A DNA stretch of 64,000 nt from Streptomyces griseochromogenes (GTDB lineage: Bacteria > Actinomycetota > Actinomycetes > Streptomycetales > Streptomycetaceae). The translations under genes and the position numbers were made by a program. Below, piece by piece: positions 1 to 7,718 of the stretch. Numbering within the stretch: the stretch's first letter is position 1; each line of letters opens with the position of its first letter. Under the pieces are notes generated by a model that was given only the letters and a program-made list of their open reading frames with translations, was not told the DNA's origin and made no database searches. The stretch lies in NCBI RefSeq assembly GCF_001542625.1, contig NZ_CP016279.1, positions 806,001 to 870,000 on the forward strand, given 5' to 3'.

Positions 1-1
1 C

Positions 2-856
2 ACGAGCGGCGGATTCGAACTCAAACTGGACTCGGGGGAGTTGTTCACCGCCCGCGCGGTCGTGGTCGCCACCGGTCTGTCGGGACTCGCCCACCTTCCG
101 GCCGAGCTGACGTCGGCGGCGGCCGACGGACCCGCGCCCACCGGTCCGGTCTCCCACAGCTCGCAGCACCATGACCTCGCCCGCTTCGCCGGCAAGGAGC
201 TGATCGTCGTCGGCGCCGGCCAGTCGGCGCTGGAGACGGCGGTGCTCGCCGCCGAGGCCGGAGCCCAGGTGCGCGTCGTCTCGCGCGGCCGCGGCCGGGT
301 CGCCTTCGGCGCCCCGCCCTGGGGCCAGCCGAAGTTCCGCCCCGAGTCCCCCTTCGGCCGCGCCTGGTCCCTGTGGGCGCTCAGCTACTACCCCCAGCCG
401 TACCGCTACCTGCCCGCCCGGACCCGCCACTACCTGGTCCGCCGGGTCCTCGGCCCGCTGGGCGCGTGGTGGCTGCGCGACCGCTTCGAGGACAGGGTCC
501 AAGTCCAGGAGGTCGAGCGGGTGCTGGGCACCGACGCCCCGGACGGCAGCCCGGTGCTCACCGTGCGGACACACGGCGGGCGCGCCGAGCAACTGCGCGG
601 CGACCATGTCATCGCGGCCACCGGCTACCGCGTGAACATCGCCGCGATGGACTTCCTCGGCCATGAACTGCGCACCCGCCTCGCGGTGAGCCGGGGCACC
701 CCGAGGCTCGGCGCCGGCTACGTCTCCTCCGTGCCCGGCCTGTACTTCACCGGCCTCCCGGCGGCGTCCTCCTACGGCCCGGTGATGCGGTTCGTCTGCG
801 GCACCGAGTTCGCCTCTCCGCGCCTGACCCGGCATCTGGCCGCGGCACACGGCTGA
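2..856 (+). CDS. Flavin-containing monooxygenase / NAD(P)-binding oxidoreductase, 5' end missing
   Basis: The reading frame is open from the first bases of the window, so the N-terminal FAD Rossmann fold lies outside and about 284 residues remain. VVVATGLSG near the visible start is the ATG motif that precedes the second dinucleotide fold in class B flavin monooxygenases. It is followed by a SHSSQHHDL stretch and the NADPH-binding GAGQSALE motif at about bases 212-235. A second ATGYRVN motif lies near 616-640. Such enzymes use FAD and NADPH to hydroxylate or oxygenate small molecules; the substrate cannot be read from the sequence. A simple pyridine nucleotide-disulphide oxidoreductase is the alternative. 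The gene converges with the next one 17 bases on. Confidence 0.85.
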   Translation, partial: TSGGFELKLDSGELFTARAVVVATGLSGLAHLPAELTSAAADGPAPTGPVSHSSQHHDLARFAGKELIVVGAGQSALETAVLAAEAGAQVRVVSRGRGRVAFGAPPWGQPKFRPESPFGRAWSLWALSYYPQPYRYLPARTRHYLVRRVLGPLGAWWLRDRFEDRVQVQEVERVLGTDAPDGSPVLTVRTHGGRAEQLRGDHVIAATGYRVNIAAMDFLGHELRTRLAVSRGTPRLGAGYVSSVPGLYFTGLPAASSYGPVMRFVCGTEFASPRLTRHLAAAHG

Positions 857-873
857 GGCTCGGAAGAAGCCCC

Positions 874-1467
874 CTACGCCTCCTCGGCCGCCCGCTGCCA
901 CCGAAGGAACTCCTCGACCAGCTCGGGCGGGTTGGCGGCCTCGGTGGCCTCCACCTCCCAGCCCGGGCAGTACATGTCGAAGACGACGACGGGCAGCGGG
1001 CGGCCGAAGAGCTTCTCGATCCGGCCGTCCGCGTGCAGCCGGCGGGCCAGTTCGACGCAGGCGTCCGCGAAGTGCTCCCGAAGCAGTTCGCGGAGGATGT
1101 CCTGATCGTCGCCACCGGGCTCGTCCTCCTCGAACCACAGCCCGAGATCCTGGACCTCCGCCACGTACAGCCGGGCACCGACCGGGTCCTTCGGCGCGTT
1201 CCCGAGCATCTCGAAGCCGTCCAGCAGCCAGCACGCGTAGTTCCAGCGCGCCTCGCCGGGATCCCCGTGGCGTTTCTCCCGCTCGTACTGGGTCTCGGTG
1301 TTGTAGCCGATGGCCACGTACGGACGCCGGTCGTCGTCGTCCACCCGCCAGATGCGGAAGGACAGGGCGTAGATCTCCGGTCTCACCTCCTCGGGGAAGC
1401 GCTCCAGGACGCCCGTCGCCGCCTCCAGGAGATGCGCCGGAAAACTCTCGCGCCGGTCCGTCACCAC
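874..1467 (-). CDS. Hypothetical acidic protein, 197 aa
   Basis: I do not recognise this family. The likely start is one of two adjacent GTG codons at 1467/1464; the frame stays open upstream but the codon choice there looks non-coding. The product is soluble and acidic, with a run of Asp in the first third (VDDDDRR) and several Trp, Tyr and Glu-rich helices. There is no signal peptide or membrane segment. Third codon positions are strongly GC, so the gene is real. It faces away from the carboxymuconolactone decarboxylase-like gene, with about 70 bases between the two starts. Proteins of this look are often lineage-specific or immunity-like, but nothing here proves that. Confidence 0.7.
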   Translation of the reverse strand: MVTDRRESFPAHLLEAATGVLERFPEEVRPEIYALSFRIWRVDDDDRRPYVAIGYNTETQYEREKRHGDPGEARWNYACWLLDGFEMLGNAPKDPVGARLYVAEVQDLGLWFEEDEPGGDDQDILRELLREHFADACVELARRLHADGRIEKLFGRPLPVVVFDMYCPGWEVEATEAANPPELVEEFLRWQRAAEEA

Positions 1468-1537
1468 ATCCGCCCCCGTTCCGTCAGTGCAGGGAACGCA
1501 ACCTAACGCGCACCACTGACACTCACGAGGCACCCTC

Positions 1538-2128
1538 ATGCGGGCACGGATGACCAACGCGGCGCACGTCCTCGCGACCGCCCTGAAGGGCGTCGGCACG
1601 CTCCTGCAGGGCATCGGCGAGGGCGGTGTGCCCGGCGAGCCTGCGGAGATCGTCGGGCTGCGGGCCGGCCAGAACAACGGCTGCAGCGTCTGTGTGCACG
1701 CCCACACGGTGAACCTGCGCAAGGCCGGTGCGAGCGAGGAGCGGATCGCCGCCGTCGGCGCCTGGCGCGAGGCGCCCTTCTTCAGCGACGTGGAACGTGC
1801 GGCGCTTCGGCCGGCCGGGCGGATGACACGGCTCGCAGACCGCTCCGAGCTGCCGGTACCGGACGCCCTGTGGGACGAAGTGGCCGGTCATTTCGACGAG
1901 ACGCGGCTCTCGGCGCTGATCCTCACCATCTCGCTCACCACCATGTTCAACCGCTTCAGCACCACCATCAGGGATTCTGCGGGCACCACTTGGGGCCGAG
2001 GAGTACACAAGTCCGGGAACACCAGGGTGAGTCGAGGGGGCGCGCTGTCCGTATTCTCTGATCATGGCCGCACCCCCCGCATATGCACTGATCGCCACCG
2101 ACCTGGACGGGACACTGCTGCGCGGTGA
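1538..2128 (+). CDS. Carboxymuconolactone decarboxylase / AhpD-like protein with an odd C-terminus
   Basis: The CSVCVHAH motif (about bases 1681-1704) is the CxxC plus His redox site of AhpD-like peroxidase proteins of the carboxymuconolactone decarboxylase family, all-helical and usually about 150 residues. The family normally ends just after an NR...AGTTW-type segment, here near base 1993. In this copy the frame runs on for about 45 more residues rich in Arg, Ser and Thr and overlaps the next gene by 65 bases. Removing one G from the four-G run at 1992-1995 would give a normal stop at 2028-2030. The extension therefore looks like the result of a one-base insertion, either real or a sequencing error. 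The N-terminal redox domain is intact. Confidence 0.75.
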   Translation: MRARMTNAAHVLATALKGVGTLLQGIGEGGVPGEPAEIVGLRAGQNNGCSVCVHAHTVNLRKAGASEERIAAVGAWREAPFFSDVERAALRPAGRMTRLADRSELPVPDALWDEVAGHFDETRLSALILTISLTTMFNRFSTTIRDSAGTTWGRGVHKSGNTRVSRGGALSVFSDHGRTPRICTDRHRPGRDTAAR

Positions 2129-2876
2129 CGACACCGTCTCCGACCGGTCGCTCACCGCGCTCGCGAGGGCGGTACGGGCCGGCGCCCGGCATCTGGTGGT
2201 GACGGGCCGCCCGGCCCCCCGGGTGCGGCCCCTCCTGGAGGACCTCGGCTGCGCGGGCCTCGCGGTGTGCGGGCAGGGCGCGCAGGTCTACGACGCCGGA
2301 GCCGACCGCCTGCTGTGGTCGGTGCGCCTGGACCGGGAGCTCGCCGAGACCGCGCTCGGCAAGATCGAGGCCGAGGTGGGACAGGTCTACGCGGCCGTCG
2401 ACCAGGACGGCGTGGACGGGCTCACACTGATCGAGCCGGGGTATCTGATGCCGCACCCGACCCTGCCCGCCGTGCGGGTCGACCGCCGCGACGACCTGTG
2501 GTGCGAGCCCATCAGCAAGGTGCTGCTGCGCCACCACACGCTGTCCGACGACGAGTTGGCGGCGACCGCGCGCGCGGCGGTCGGCTCGCTGGCGACGGTC
2601 ACGATGTCGGGGCCGGGGACCGTGGAACTCCAGCCGTGCGGGGTCACGAAGGCGACGGGTCTGGCGCTGGCCGCCGACCACCTCGGGATCCCCGCCGGCC
2701 GGGCTCTCGCCTTCGGCGACATGCCCAACGACATCCCCATGTTCGACTGGGCCGCGCACGGTGTCGCCATGGCCAACGCCCACCCGGAACTCAAGACCGT
2801 CGCCGACGAGGTCACCCTGTCGAACGAGGACGACGGCATCGCCGTCGTCCTCGAAAGACTGTTCCCGACCGACTGA
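2064..2876 (+). CDS. HAD superfamily hydrolase, Cof/YbiV-like
   Basis: A haloacid dehalogenase-type phosphatase of 270 residues. Motif I DLDGTLL (residues about 13-19) carries the nucleophilic Asp and the acid/base Asp. Motif II is VVTG near residue 46, the conserved Lys sits near SKVLL, and motif IV GDMPND binds Mg2+ near residue 216. The long insert between motifs II and III is the type IIB cap of the Cof family, which dephosphorylates sugar phosphates, flavin phosphates or similar small metabolites in the cytosol. The substrate cannot be predicted. The ATG start follows directly on the aberrant tail of the upstream gene, and the gene converges with the transglycosylase gene 35 bases downstream. 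Confidence 0.9.
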   Translation: MAAPPAYALIATDLDGTLLRGDDTVSDRSLTALARAVRAGARHLVVTGRPAPRVRPLLEDLGCAGLAVCGQGAQVYDAGADRLLWSVRLDRELAETALGKIEAEVGQVYAAVDQDGVDGLTLIEPGYLMPHPTLPAVRVDRRDDLWCEPISKVLLRHHTLSDDELAATARAAVGSLATVTMSGPGTVELQPCGVTKATGLALAADHLGIPAGRALAFGDMPNDIPMFDWAAHGVAMANAHPELKTVADEVTLSNEDDGIAVVLERLFPTD

Positions 2877-2911
2877 CCGGGATATCGGCAGGGGCCCGCC
2901 GCCGACGCTCG

Positions 2912-3400
2912 TCAGTAGGCGCCGTTGACGTTGTCGATCGACCCGTAGCGCGCGGCCGCGTAGTTGCAGGCGGCCGTGATGTTCGCGACCGGGTCGTAGA
3001 CGTCGAAGGCCGTTCCGGCCACGTGGTACGTGTTGAACGTCGGGTCGATGACCTGGAGCAGGCCCTTGGACGGGATGCCCTTGGCCGCGTTGGAGTCCCA
3101 CAGGTTGATGGCGCTCGGGTTGCCCGAGGACTCGCGCATGACGTTGCGGTGGATGCCGTTGTAGGTGCCCGGGATGTGCTTCTCGGCCATGATCGCGAGC
3201 GACTCGCGGATCCAGCCGTCGAGGTTGTTCGGGTACCCGGCGAGCGTGGTGGACGGCGTGGTGGACGCGGGAGTGGCGGCGGAGGCGCTGGTCGCACCGA
3301 TGAGCGGGAGGGTGAGCACGGCGGCGCCGGTGCCGACGACGGTGAGCTTGCGGACGAGGCCGGTGGTGCGGGTGCGGCGGGGCTGAGCGGCAGCGGGCAT
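2912..3400 (-). CDS. Secreted transglycosylase SLT-domain protein
   Basis: A 162-residue exported protein. It begins with a twin basic N-terminus (RRTRTTGLVRK), a hydrophobic core and an ATSASA-type signal peptidase I site near residue 42. The mature part is a single lysozyme-like SLT domain. RESSGNPSAIN holds the catalytic Glu of soluble lytic transglycosylases, and SKGLLQVIDPTF is the following conserved segment. It should cleave peptidoglycan glycan strands outside the membrane, as Rpf-like and SLT enzymes do during growth or germination. The ATG at 3400 lies just downstream of a c-di-AMP riboswitch on the same strand, the usual control of such wall hydrolases in Streptomyces. Confidence 0.9.
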   Translation of the reverse strand: MPAAAQPRRTRTTGLVRKLTVVGTGAAVLTLPLIGATSASAATPASTTPSTTLAGYPNNLDGWIRESLAIMAEKHIPGTYNGIHRNVMRESSGNPSAINLWDSNAAKGIPSKGLLQVIDPTFNTYHVAGTAFDVYDPVANITAACNYAAARYGSIDNVNGAY

Positions 3401-3414
3401 GGCGAAGTTCCTCT

Positions 3415-3590
3415 CCGTCGCCTGCGAGGTGAGCTGTCGGGTTCGGGCTGGGGAGGTGCCCGGCCGCGCCCGGGGAGGCGCGACTTCACCCCTAGCCGTT
3501 CCGGTGTCGACATGTGCGTCTGCACATGTGTCGTCCGGTCCGGCGGCTTACCTGGGTCCCCCGCTCCTGCCGTACGAATGAGTTCGTCGA
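3415..3590 (-). promoter_or_regulatory. ydaO-type cyclic di-AMP riboswitch
   Basis: Read on the minus strand, the leader contains GGGGGACCCAGGTAAGCC (complement of about 3546-3563), a GGGGTGAA block near 3486-3493, and GAACCCGACAGCTCACCT followed by a GCAGGCG segment (about 3420-3445). These blocks in this order and spacing are the hallmark of the ydaO/yuaA riboswitch, which binds cyclic di-AMP and in actinobacteria usually precedes rpf, SLT and NlpC/P60 wall hydrolase genes. It ends about 15-20 bases before the ATG of the transglycosylase gene. High c-di-AMP is expected to turn the gene off. The exact ends of the P1 stem are approximate. Confidence 0.88.
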
Positions 3591-4129
3591 TGGGTCGTGT
3601 CAGGCGCGGCAGGATTCGGCGTCCGCCTGACTGGCCCGGAAGCTATGCGAGGGCACATGTCCGGAACAAGTGGTGGATTCACACAACGCGCCAGTTGACC
3701 TTGATCTGCCCCGTATGGGGCAGTTGATCCTTTGCGGTTGCCAATCCCCAACTGGCCGATGGGGCAAGGGGGAAGCGTGTCGGCGCCGGATGGCCGGATG
3801 TGTGAGGGGAGTGACCCAATTCACGAAATGGCAAAGTGTAGCAAATCAGACATAGGGGATTCGGGAGATTCGCTGACCATGATGCAAAAGGAGTAATGCG
3901 TTCACGGCCCAGATCGCGACAAAACGGACGGATTCCTGTTAAGTCAATAGATGTCCGCTTTTATTAGATGATCAAGAACTTACCGGCCCTGGTCCGGTAC
4001 CGCCCGGGCCGGACCGGTAGGCGCTATCGGTGATCGAAAGAGGACCGGATACGCTGACTTGAGTGATGGCAGCGACCTATCGACAAACCGTGTAATCGCC
4101 AGCAGACACCAGCAGACAGGAGACCCCCC
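3591..4129. other. Intergenic region between divergent genes
   Basis: This 539-base stretch separates the riboswitch leader from the polyprenyl synthase start and should hold both promoters. Bases 3830-3985 are clearly richer in A and T than the surroundings and contain a possible small ORF at 3896-3967. A hairpin with 7-base arms (GGTCCGG at 3991-3997, CCGGACC at 4009-4015) follows that ORF and may be its terminator. GATACGCT near 4048-4055 is a possible -10 for the synthase gene. Nothing else is recognisable. Confidence 0.5.
3896..3967 (+). CDS. Possible 23-residue basic peptide
   Basis: An ATG at 3896 follows AAAAGGAG with only two bases between the Shine-Dalgarno core and the start. It opens a 24-codon frame ending in TAG at 3967. 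The peptide begins MRSRPRSRQNGR, so it carries many Arg, and it ends DVRFY. It sits in an unusually AT-rich pocket and is followed by a hairpin at 3991-4015. Codon third positions do not show strong GC bias and no family is recognised, so this may be a chance frame. An alternative five-codon frame, MMQKE, ends in the same ribosome-binding site. Confidence 0.25.
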   Translation: MRSRPRSRQNGRIPVKSIDVRFY

Positions 4130-5140
4130 GTGACCGTCGTCGGGCCGTTCGGGCTGAGCGTGCGGGACCAGGCTCTGGAAGCCGATGTCCAGGCCGGATT
4201 GGCGGCTGTCGAGGAAGGCTTGCTCGAAGCCGCCAAGAGCGAGGTCCCGTTCATCACGGGGGCCGCGCAGCACCTCGTACGGGCCGGTGGGAAGCGGTTC
4301 CGACCGCTGCTCGTGATGCTCGCGGCACAGTTCGGCGACCCGGACGCGCCCGGCATCGTACCGTCGGCCGTCGTCGTGGAGCTCACCCATCTGGCCACGC
4401 TGTACCACGACGACGTCATGGACGAGGCGTCCGTGCGGCGCGGCGTGGACAGCGCCAACACCCGGTGGGGCAACTCCGTCGCGGTCCTCACCGGCGACTT
4501 CCTCTTCGCCCGCGCCTCCCAGATCCTCGCCGACCTCGGCCCCGAGGCGGTCCGGGTGCAGGCCCTCGCGTTCGAGCGGCTGGTGACCGGGCAGATCCTG
4601 GAGACCGCGGGTCCCTCGGACGGCCGCGATCCGGTCGAGCACTACCTGGACGTGCTCGGCGGCAAGACGGGATCGCTGGTGGCGGTCTCGTGCCGGTTCG
4701 GCGCGATGATGTCCGGTGCCGACGAGACGGTCGTCGACGTGCTCACCCAGTACGGCGAACGGCTCGGGGTCGCCTTCCAGCTCGCGGACGACGTCCTGGA
4801 CATCGCCTCCGACTCGCACGAGTCCGGCAAGACCCCGGGAACCGACCTGCGCGAGGGGATCCCGACGCTGCCCGTGCTCCGGCTGCGCGAGCGGGCCGCC
4901 CGCCTCGGCCTGCCCGAGGACCGCGCGCTGTGCGAGCTGCTCGACTCCGACCTCAGTGACGACACCCGGCACGCCGAGGCGCTCGCCGCCCTGCGCGCCC
5001 ACCCCGCCCTGGAGCAGGCCCGCCGGGACACCGTCCGCTACGCGGAGGAGGCCCGGTCCGCGCTGGTCCCGCTGCCGGAGTGCGACGCCAAGGCGGCGCT
5101 GATCGAGCTGTGCGACGCGGTGGTGCACCGGGCCGGCTAG
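4130..5140 (+). CDS. Polyprenyl diphosphate synthase (long-chain trans-prenyltransferase)
   Basis: A 336-residue class I isoprenyl diphosphate synthase. GGKRFRPLL near residue 53 binds isopentenyl diphosphate. The first Asp-rich motif is DDVMD in a YHDDVMDEA context near residue 88, and the second is ADDVLD near residue 221. The residues just before the first motif are small and aromatic, which fits the long-chain hepta/octaprenyl type more than farnesyl synthases, but chain length is not certain. The expected role is to make the side chain of menaquinone, the electron acceptor of the complex I-like operon 16 kb away. The GTG start has the purine-rich AGGAGACC upstream. A long hairpin terminator follows. 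Confidence 0.9.
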   Translation: MTVVGPFGLSVRDQALEADVQAGLAAVEEGLLEAAKSEVPFITGAAQHLVRAGGKRFRPLLVMLAAQFGDPDAPGIVPSAVVVELTHLATLYHDDVMDEASVRRGVDSANTRWGNSVAVLTGDFLFARASQILADLGPEAVRVQALAFERLVTGQILETAGPSDGRDPVEHYLDVLGGKTGSLVAVSCRFGAMMSGADETVVDVLTQYGERLGVAFQLADDVLDIASDSHESGKTPGTDLREGIPTLPVLRLRERAARLGLPEDRALCELLDSDLSDDTRHAEALAALRAHPALEQARRDTVRYAEEARSALVPLPECDAKAALIELCDAVVHRAG

Positions 5141-5172
5141 GGCCCGCGGCGCCCCTTATGTCGCGAGTGTGA

Positions 5173-5220
5173 GGGCGGTGTCTCCCGCACGACCCCTACG
5201 GGTCGGGGGAGGTACCGCCC
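5173..5220 (+). terminator. Terminator after the polyprenyl synthase gene
   Basis: Outer arms GGGCGGT (5173-5179) and ACCGCCC (5214-5220) enclose further pairing CTCCC/GGGAG and CGACCC/GGGTCG around the loop CTAC. It is a long GC-rich imperfect hairpin without a U-tract, 32 bases after the stop codon. Confidence 0.65.
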
Positions 5221-5398
5221 TTGCGTGTCATACCGCAGGTGTACACGGAGTTGGCCCCGAGGTCTGACGCTTCCGCACGGCCGATTTGGTCAGATGGAGA
5301 CCACGGAAATCACCACTCCTCACCGATTCGGGTGAGAATGGCGGCTCAGGTGTACCAGCGTGAGGACAGCCGCCGCCGACGACGGAGGTAAGGCACAC

Positions 5399-6601
5399 AT
5401 GGCACCGTACGAATCCGACGACGCAACGGGCGCCGCGCCGGACGAGGACCTGCGCTCCGGACGCCGCAAGGCCGCCCGGTACGCCGTCCCGGTCGCGGTG
5501 GTGGGGGTGGCGGCCGCCACGATCGGGCTGGTCCCGGCGCTCGCCAATTCCGGTGACCCCGACCTGCCCAGGATCACCGCCCAGCAGCTCATAGAGAAGA
5601 TCGCCAAGTCCGACGTGCAGCAGGTGTCCGGCACGGTGAAGGTCAGCACCGACCTCGGCCTGCCGAACCTCGGCGGCCTGGAGAGCAGCCTGGCCTCGGG
5701 GGCGGCCCAGGGCGGCGGCGACGGGTCCTCGGCCGACCCGAAGTCCAAGCTCACCGAGTTGGTCACCGGCACGCACACCCTGCGCGTGGCAGCCGACGGC
5801 CCGGACCGGCAGAAGCTGTCGCTGCTGGAGAGCGGCGCCGAGTACAGCATCATCCACAGCGGCAAGAACGTGTGGGGCTACGACAGCAAGAGCAACGAGG
5901 TCTACCACTCCACCGCCCACGAGTCCGGCAAGGAGCACCGGGCCGAGCCCCCGGCCACGCCCAAGGATTTCGCCGACGAGGCCCTGAAGTCGGTGGACGA
6001 CACCACGTCCGTGACCGTCGACGGCACCGCGCAGGTCGCCGGACGCGACGCCTACAAGCTGCTGATCAAGCCCAGGCAGTCCGGCACCACGGTCGGCGCG
6101 ATCAGCATCGCCGTGGACGCGAAGACGGGTCAGCCGCTGAAGTTCACCCTGACGCCGAAGAGCGGCGGCGCCGCCGTGCTCGACGCGGGCTTCACCCAGG
6201 TCTCCTTCGCCAAGCCGGCGGCCTCCACCTTCGACTTCACCCCGCCCAAGGGTGCGAAGGTCACCGAGGAGAAGCAGGAGTCCACCAAGGCGCCGAAGCA
6301 CGCCCCGGCGTCCGGCGAGGACTTCGGTAAGGGCCTGGACGGGGCCACCGTGCTCGGCAAGGGCTGGACGTCCATCGCCACCTTCGACACCGGCGCCAAG
6401 GGCGGCATGCCGTCCGGCTCCGAGGGCGGCGCCTTCGGCGGCTTCCTCGGCTCGCTCGGCGACAAGGCCTCCGGCAAGTTCGGCAAGGGCACGGTCTTCT
6501 CCACCCGTCTGGTCAACGCCCTGATCACCGACGACGGCAAGGTGTACGCCGGCGCGGTCACCAAGGACGCGCTCGTGAAGGCGGCGAACGAAGGGAAGTA
6601 A
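5399..6601 (+). CDS. LolA/RseB-like membrane-anchored protein
   Basis: A 400-residue protein. A basic N-terminus (SGRRKAARY) is followed by one hydrophobic segment at about residues 24-46 ending in ALAN, with no lipobox Cys. The rest is extracytoplasmic and reads like the LolA/LppX/RseB fold: repeated beta-strand pairs such as QVSGTVKVST and a DAKTGQPLKF motif. In Streptomyces these are annotated as outer membrane lipoprotein carrier LolA or sigma-E regulatory RseB-like, although there is no typical outer membrane. The role may be lipid or lipoprotein handling at the outer face, or sensing. The ATG at 5399 has GGAGG ten bases upstream, better than the GTG at 5360. It probably forms an operon with the ABC transporter that follows. 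Confidence 0.8.
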   Translation: MAPYESDDATGAAPDEDLRSGRRKAARYAVPVAVVGVAAATIGLVPALANSGDPDLPRITAQQLIEKIAKSDVQQVSGTVKVSTDLGLPNLGGLESSLASGAAQGGGDGSSADPKSKLTELVTGTHTLRVAADGPDRQKLSLLESGAEYSIIHSGKNVWGYDSKSNEVYHSTAHESGKEHRAEPPATPKDFADEALKSVDDTTSVTVDGTAQVAGRDAYKLLIKPRQSGTTVGAISIAVDAKTGQPLKFTLTPKSGGAAVLDAGFTQVSFAKPAASTFDFTPPKGAKVTEEKQESTKAPKHAPASGEDFGKGLDGATVLGKGWTSIATFDTGAKGGMPSGSEGGAFGGFLGSLGDKASGKFGKGTVFSTRLVNALITDDGKVYAGAVTKDALVKAANEGK

Positions 6602-6719
6602 CCCTCCGGGGCCCTCGGGGCCTCCGGGGGCGCCCAGGGGGCCCGGGGTGGGTGTCGGGGGCACCCTGGGCACGCCTCGGGCGCACCCGGGGCCCCTGGG
6701 ACGACGAATCGAGGGACCG

Positions 6720-7718
6720 ATGGACGAACCGTCCGCCACGGAGCGGGACTCGGGGGACGCGGCGGAGCGGGACGAGCGCGACGCGGGGGCGCACGTCATC
6801 GTCACGCGCGGTCTCACCAAGCGCTACCGCGGCGGACAACTCGCCGTCGACGGCCTCGATCTGACCGTCCCGGCGGGCAGCGTCTTCGGCTTCCTCGGCC
6901 CGAACGGCTCCGGCAAGACCACCACCATCCGCATGCTGATGGGCCTGATCGAGCCGACCTCGGGCACGGCCCGGGTGCTGGGCCACCCCATGCCCCGGGC
7001 CGGCCGCGTCGTCCTCCCGCAGGTCGGCGCGCTGATCGAGGGACCGGCCCTGTACGGCTTCCTCTCCGGCCGGGACAACCTGCTGCGCTACGACGCCGCC
7101 GACCCGACCGCCGACCCGCGCACCCGGCGCGCCCGGGTCGCCGCCGCCCTGGACCGGGTGGGCCTCGCGGCCGCCGCGGGCAAGAAGGCGAGGGCGTACT
7201 CACTCGGCATGAAGCAGCGCCTGGGCCTGGCCGCGGCGCTGCTGCAGCCGCGCGGACTGCTCGTCCTGGACGAGCCGACCAACGGCCTCGACCCGCAGGG
7301 CATGCGCGAAATCCGTGCCCTGATACGGGAATTGGCCTCCGACGGCACGACCGTCTTCCTCTCCTCCCACCTCCTCGACGAGATCGAGCAGGTCTGCACG
7401 CACGCGGCGGTGATGACACAGGGCCGGCTGGTCACACAGGGCGCGGTCGCAGACCTGGCGGCCGGCGCGCGCGGCCGGCTGGTGGTGACCACGCCGGATG
7501 CGGGCGAGGCGGCCCGGGTGCTGAAGGAACAGGGCGTCGGGGACGTCACGGCGGACGGCGACCGGGTGACCGGCGAGCCACCCGAACGGGACCTCGCCGA
7601 GGTGAACGCGGCACTGGTCACGGCGGGCGTCCGGGTCCGGGGCCTCACGCTCGAACGGGCTTCCCTGGAGGACGCGTTCGTGGCCCTGACGGGAGAGGGA
7701 TTCGATGTCGCGGGGTGA
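6720..7718 (+). CDS. ABC transporter ATP-binding protein
   Basis: A 332-residue ATPase subunit of a DrrA/CcmA-like exporter. Walker A is GPNGSGKTT (about residue 60), the signature is YSLGMKQRLGL, Walker B is LLVLDEPTNGLD, and the switch His is in LSSHLLDE. A C-terminal domain of about 90 residues (from VVTTPDAGEAAR) is typical of this exporter group. ATG 6720 follows GAGGG at 6711-6715 and is preferred over upstream in-frame codons. The stop overlaps the permease start by 14 bases, so the two are translated together. With the LolA-like gene just upstream this may form a three-gene envelope or efflux system. The substrate is unknown. Confidence 0.92.
   Translation: MDEPSATERDSGDAAERDERDAGAHVIVTRGLTKRYRGGQLAVDGLDLTVPAGSVFGFLGPNGSGKTTTIRMLMGLIEPTSGTARVLGHPMPRAGRVVLPQVGALIEGPALYGFLSGRDNLLRYDAADPTADPRTRRARVAAALDRVGLAAAAGKKARAYSLGMKQRLGLAAALLQPRGLLVLDEPTNGLDPQGMREIRALIRELASDGTTVFLSSHLLDEIEQVCTHAAVMTQGRLVTQGAVADLAAGARGRLVVTTPDAGEAARVLKEQGVGDVTADGDRVTGEPPERDLAEVNAALVTAGVRVRGLTLERASLEDAFVALTGEGFDVAG

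Noticed and set aside
5141-5398. Small gene between the polyprenyl synthase and the LolA-like gene
   Set aside because: No frame has both a ribosome-binding site and the expected codon bias; apart from the terminator hairpin, nothing was identified.
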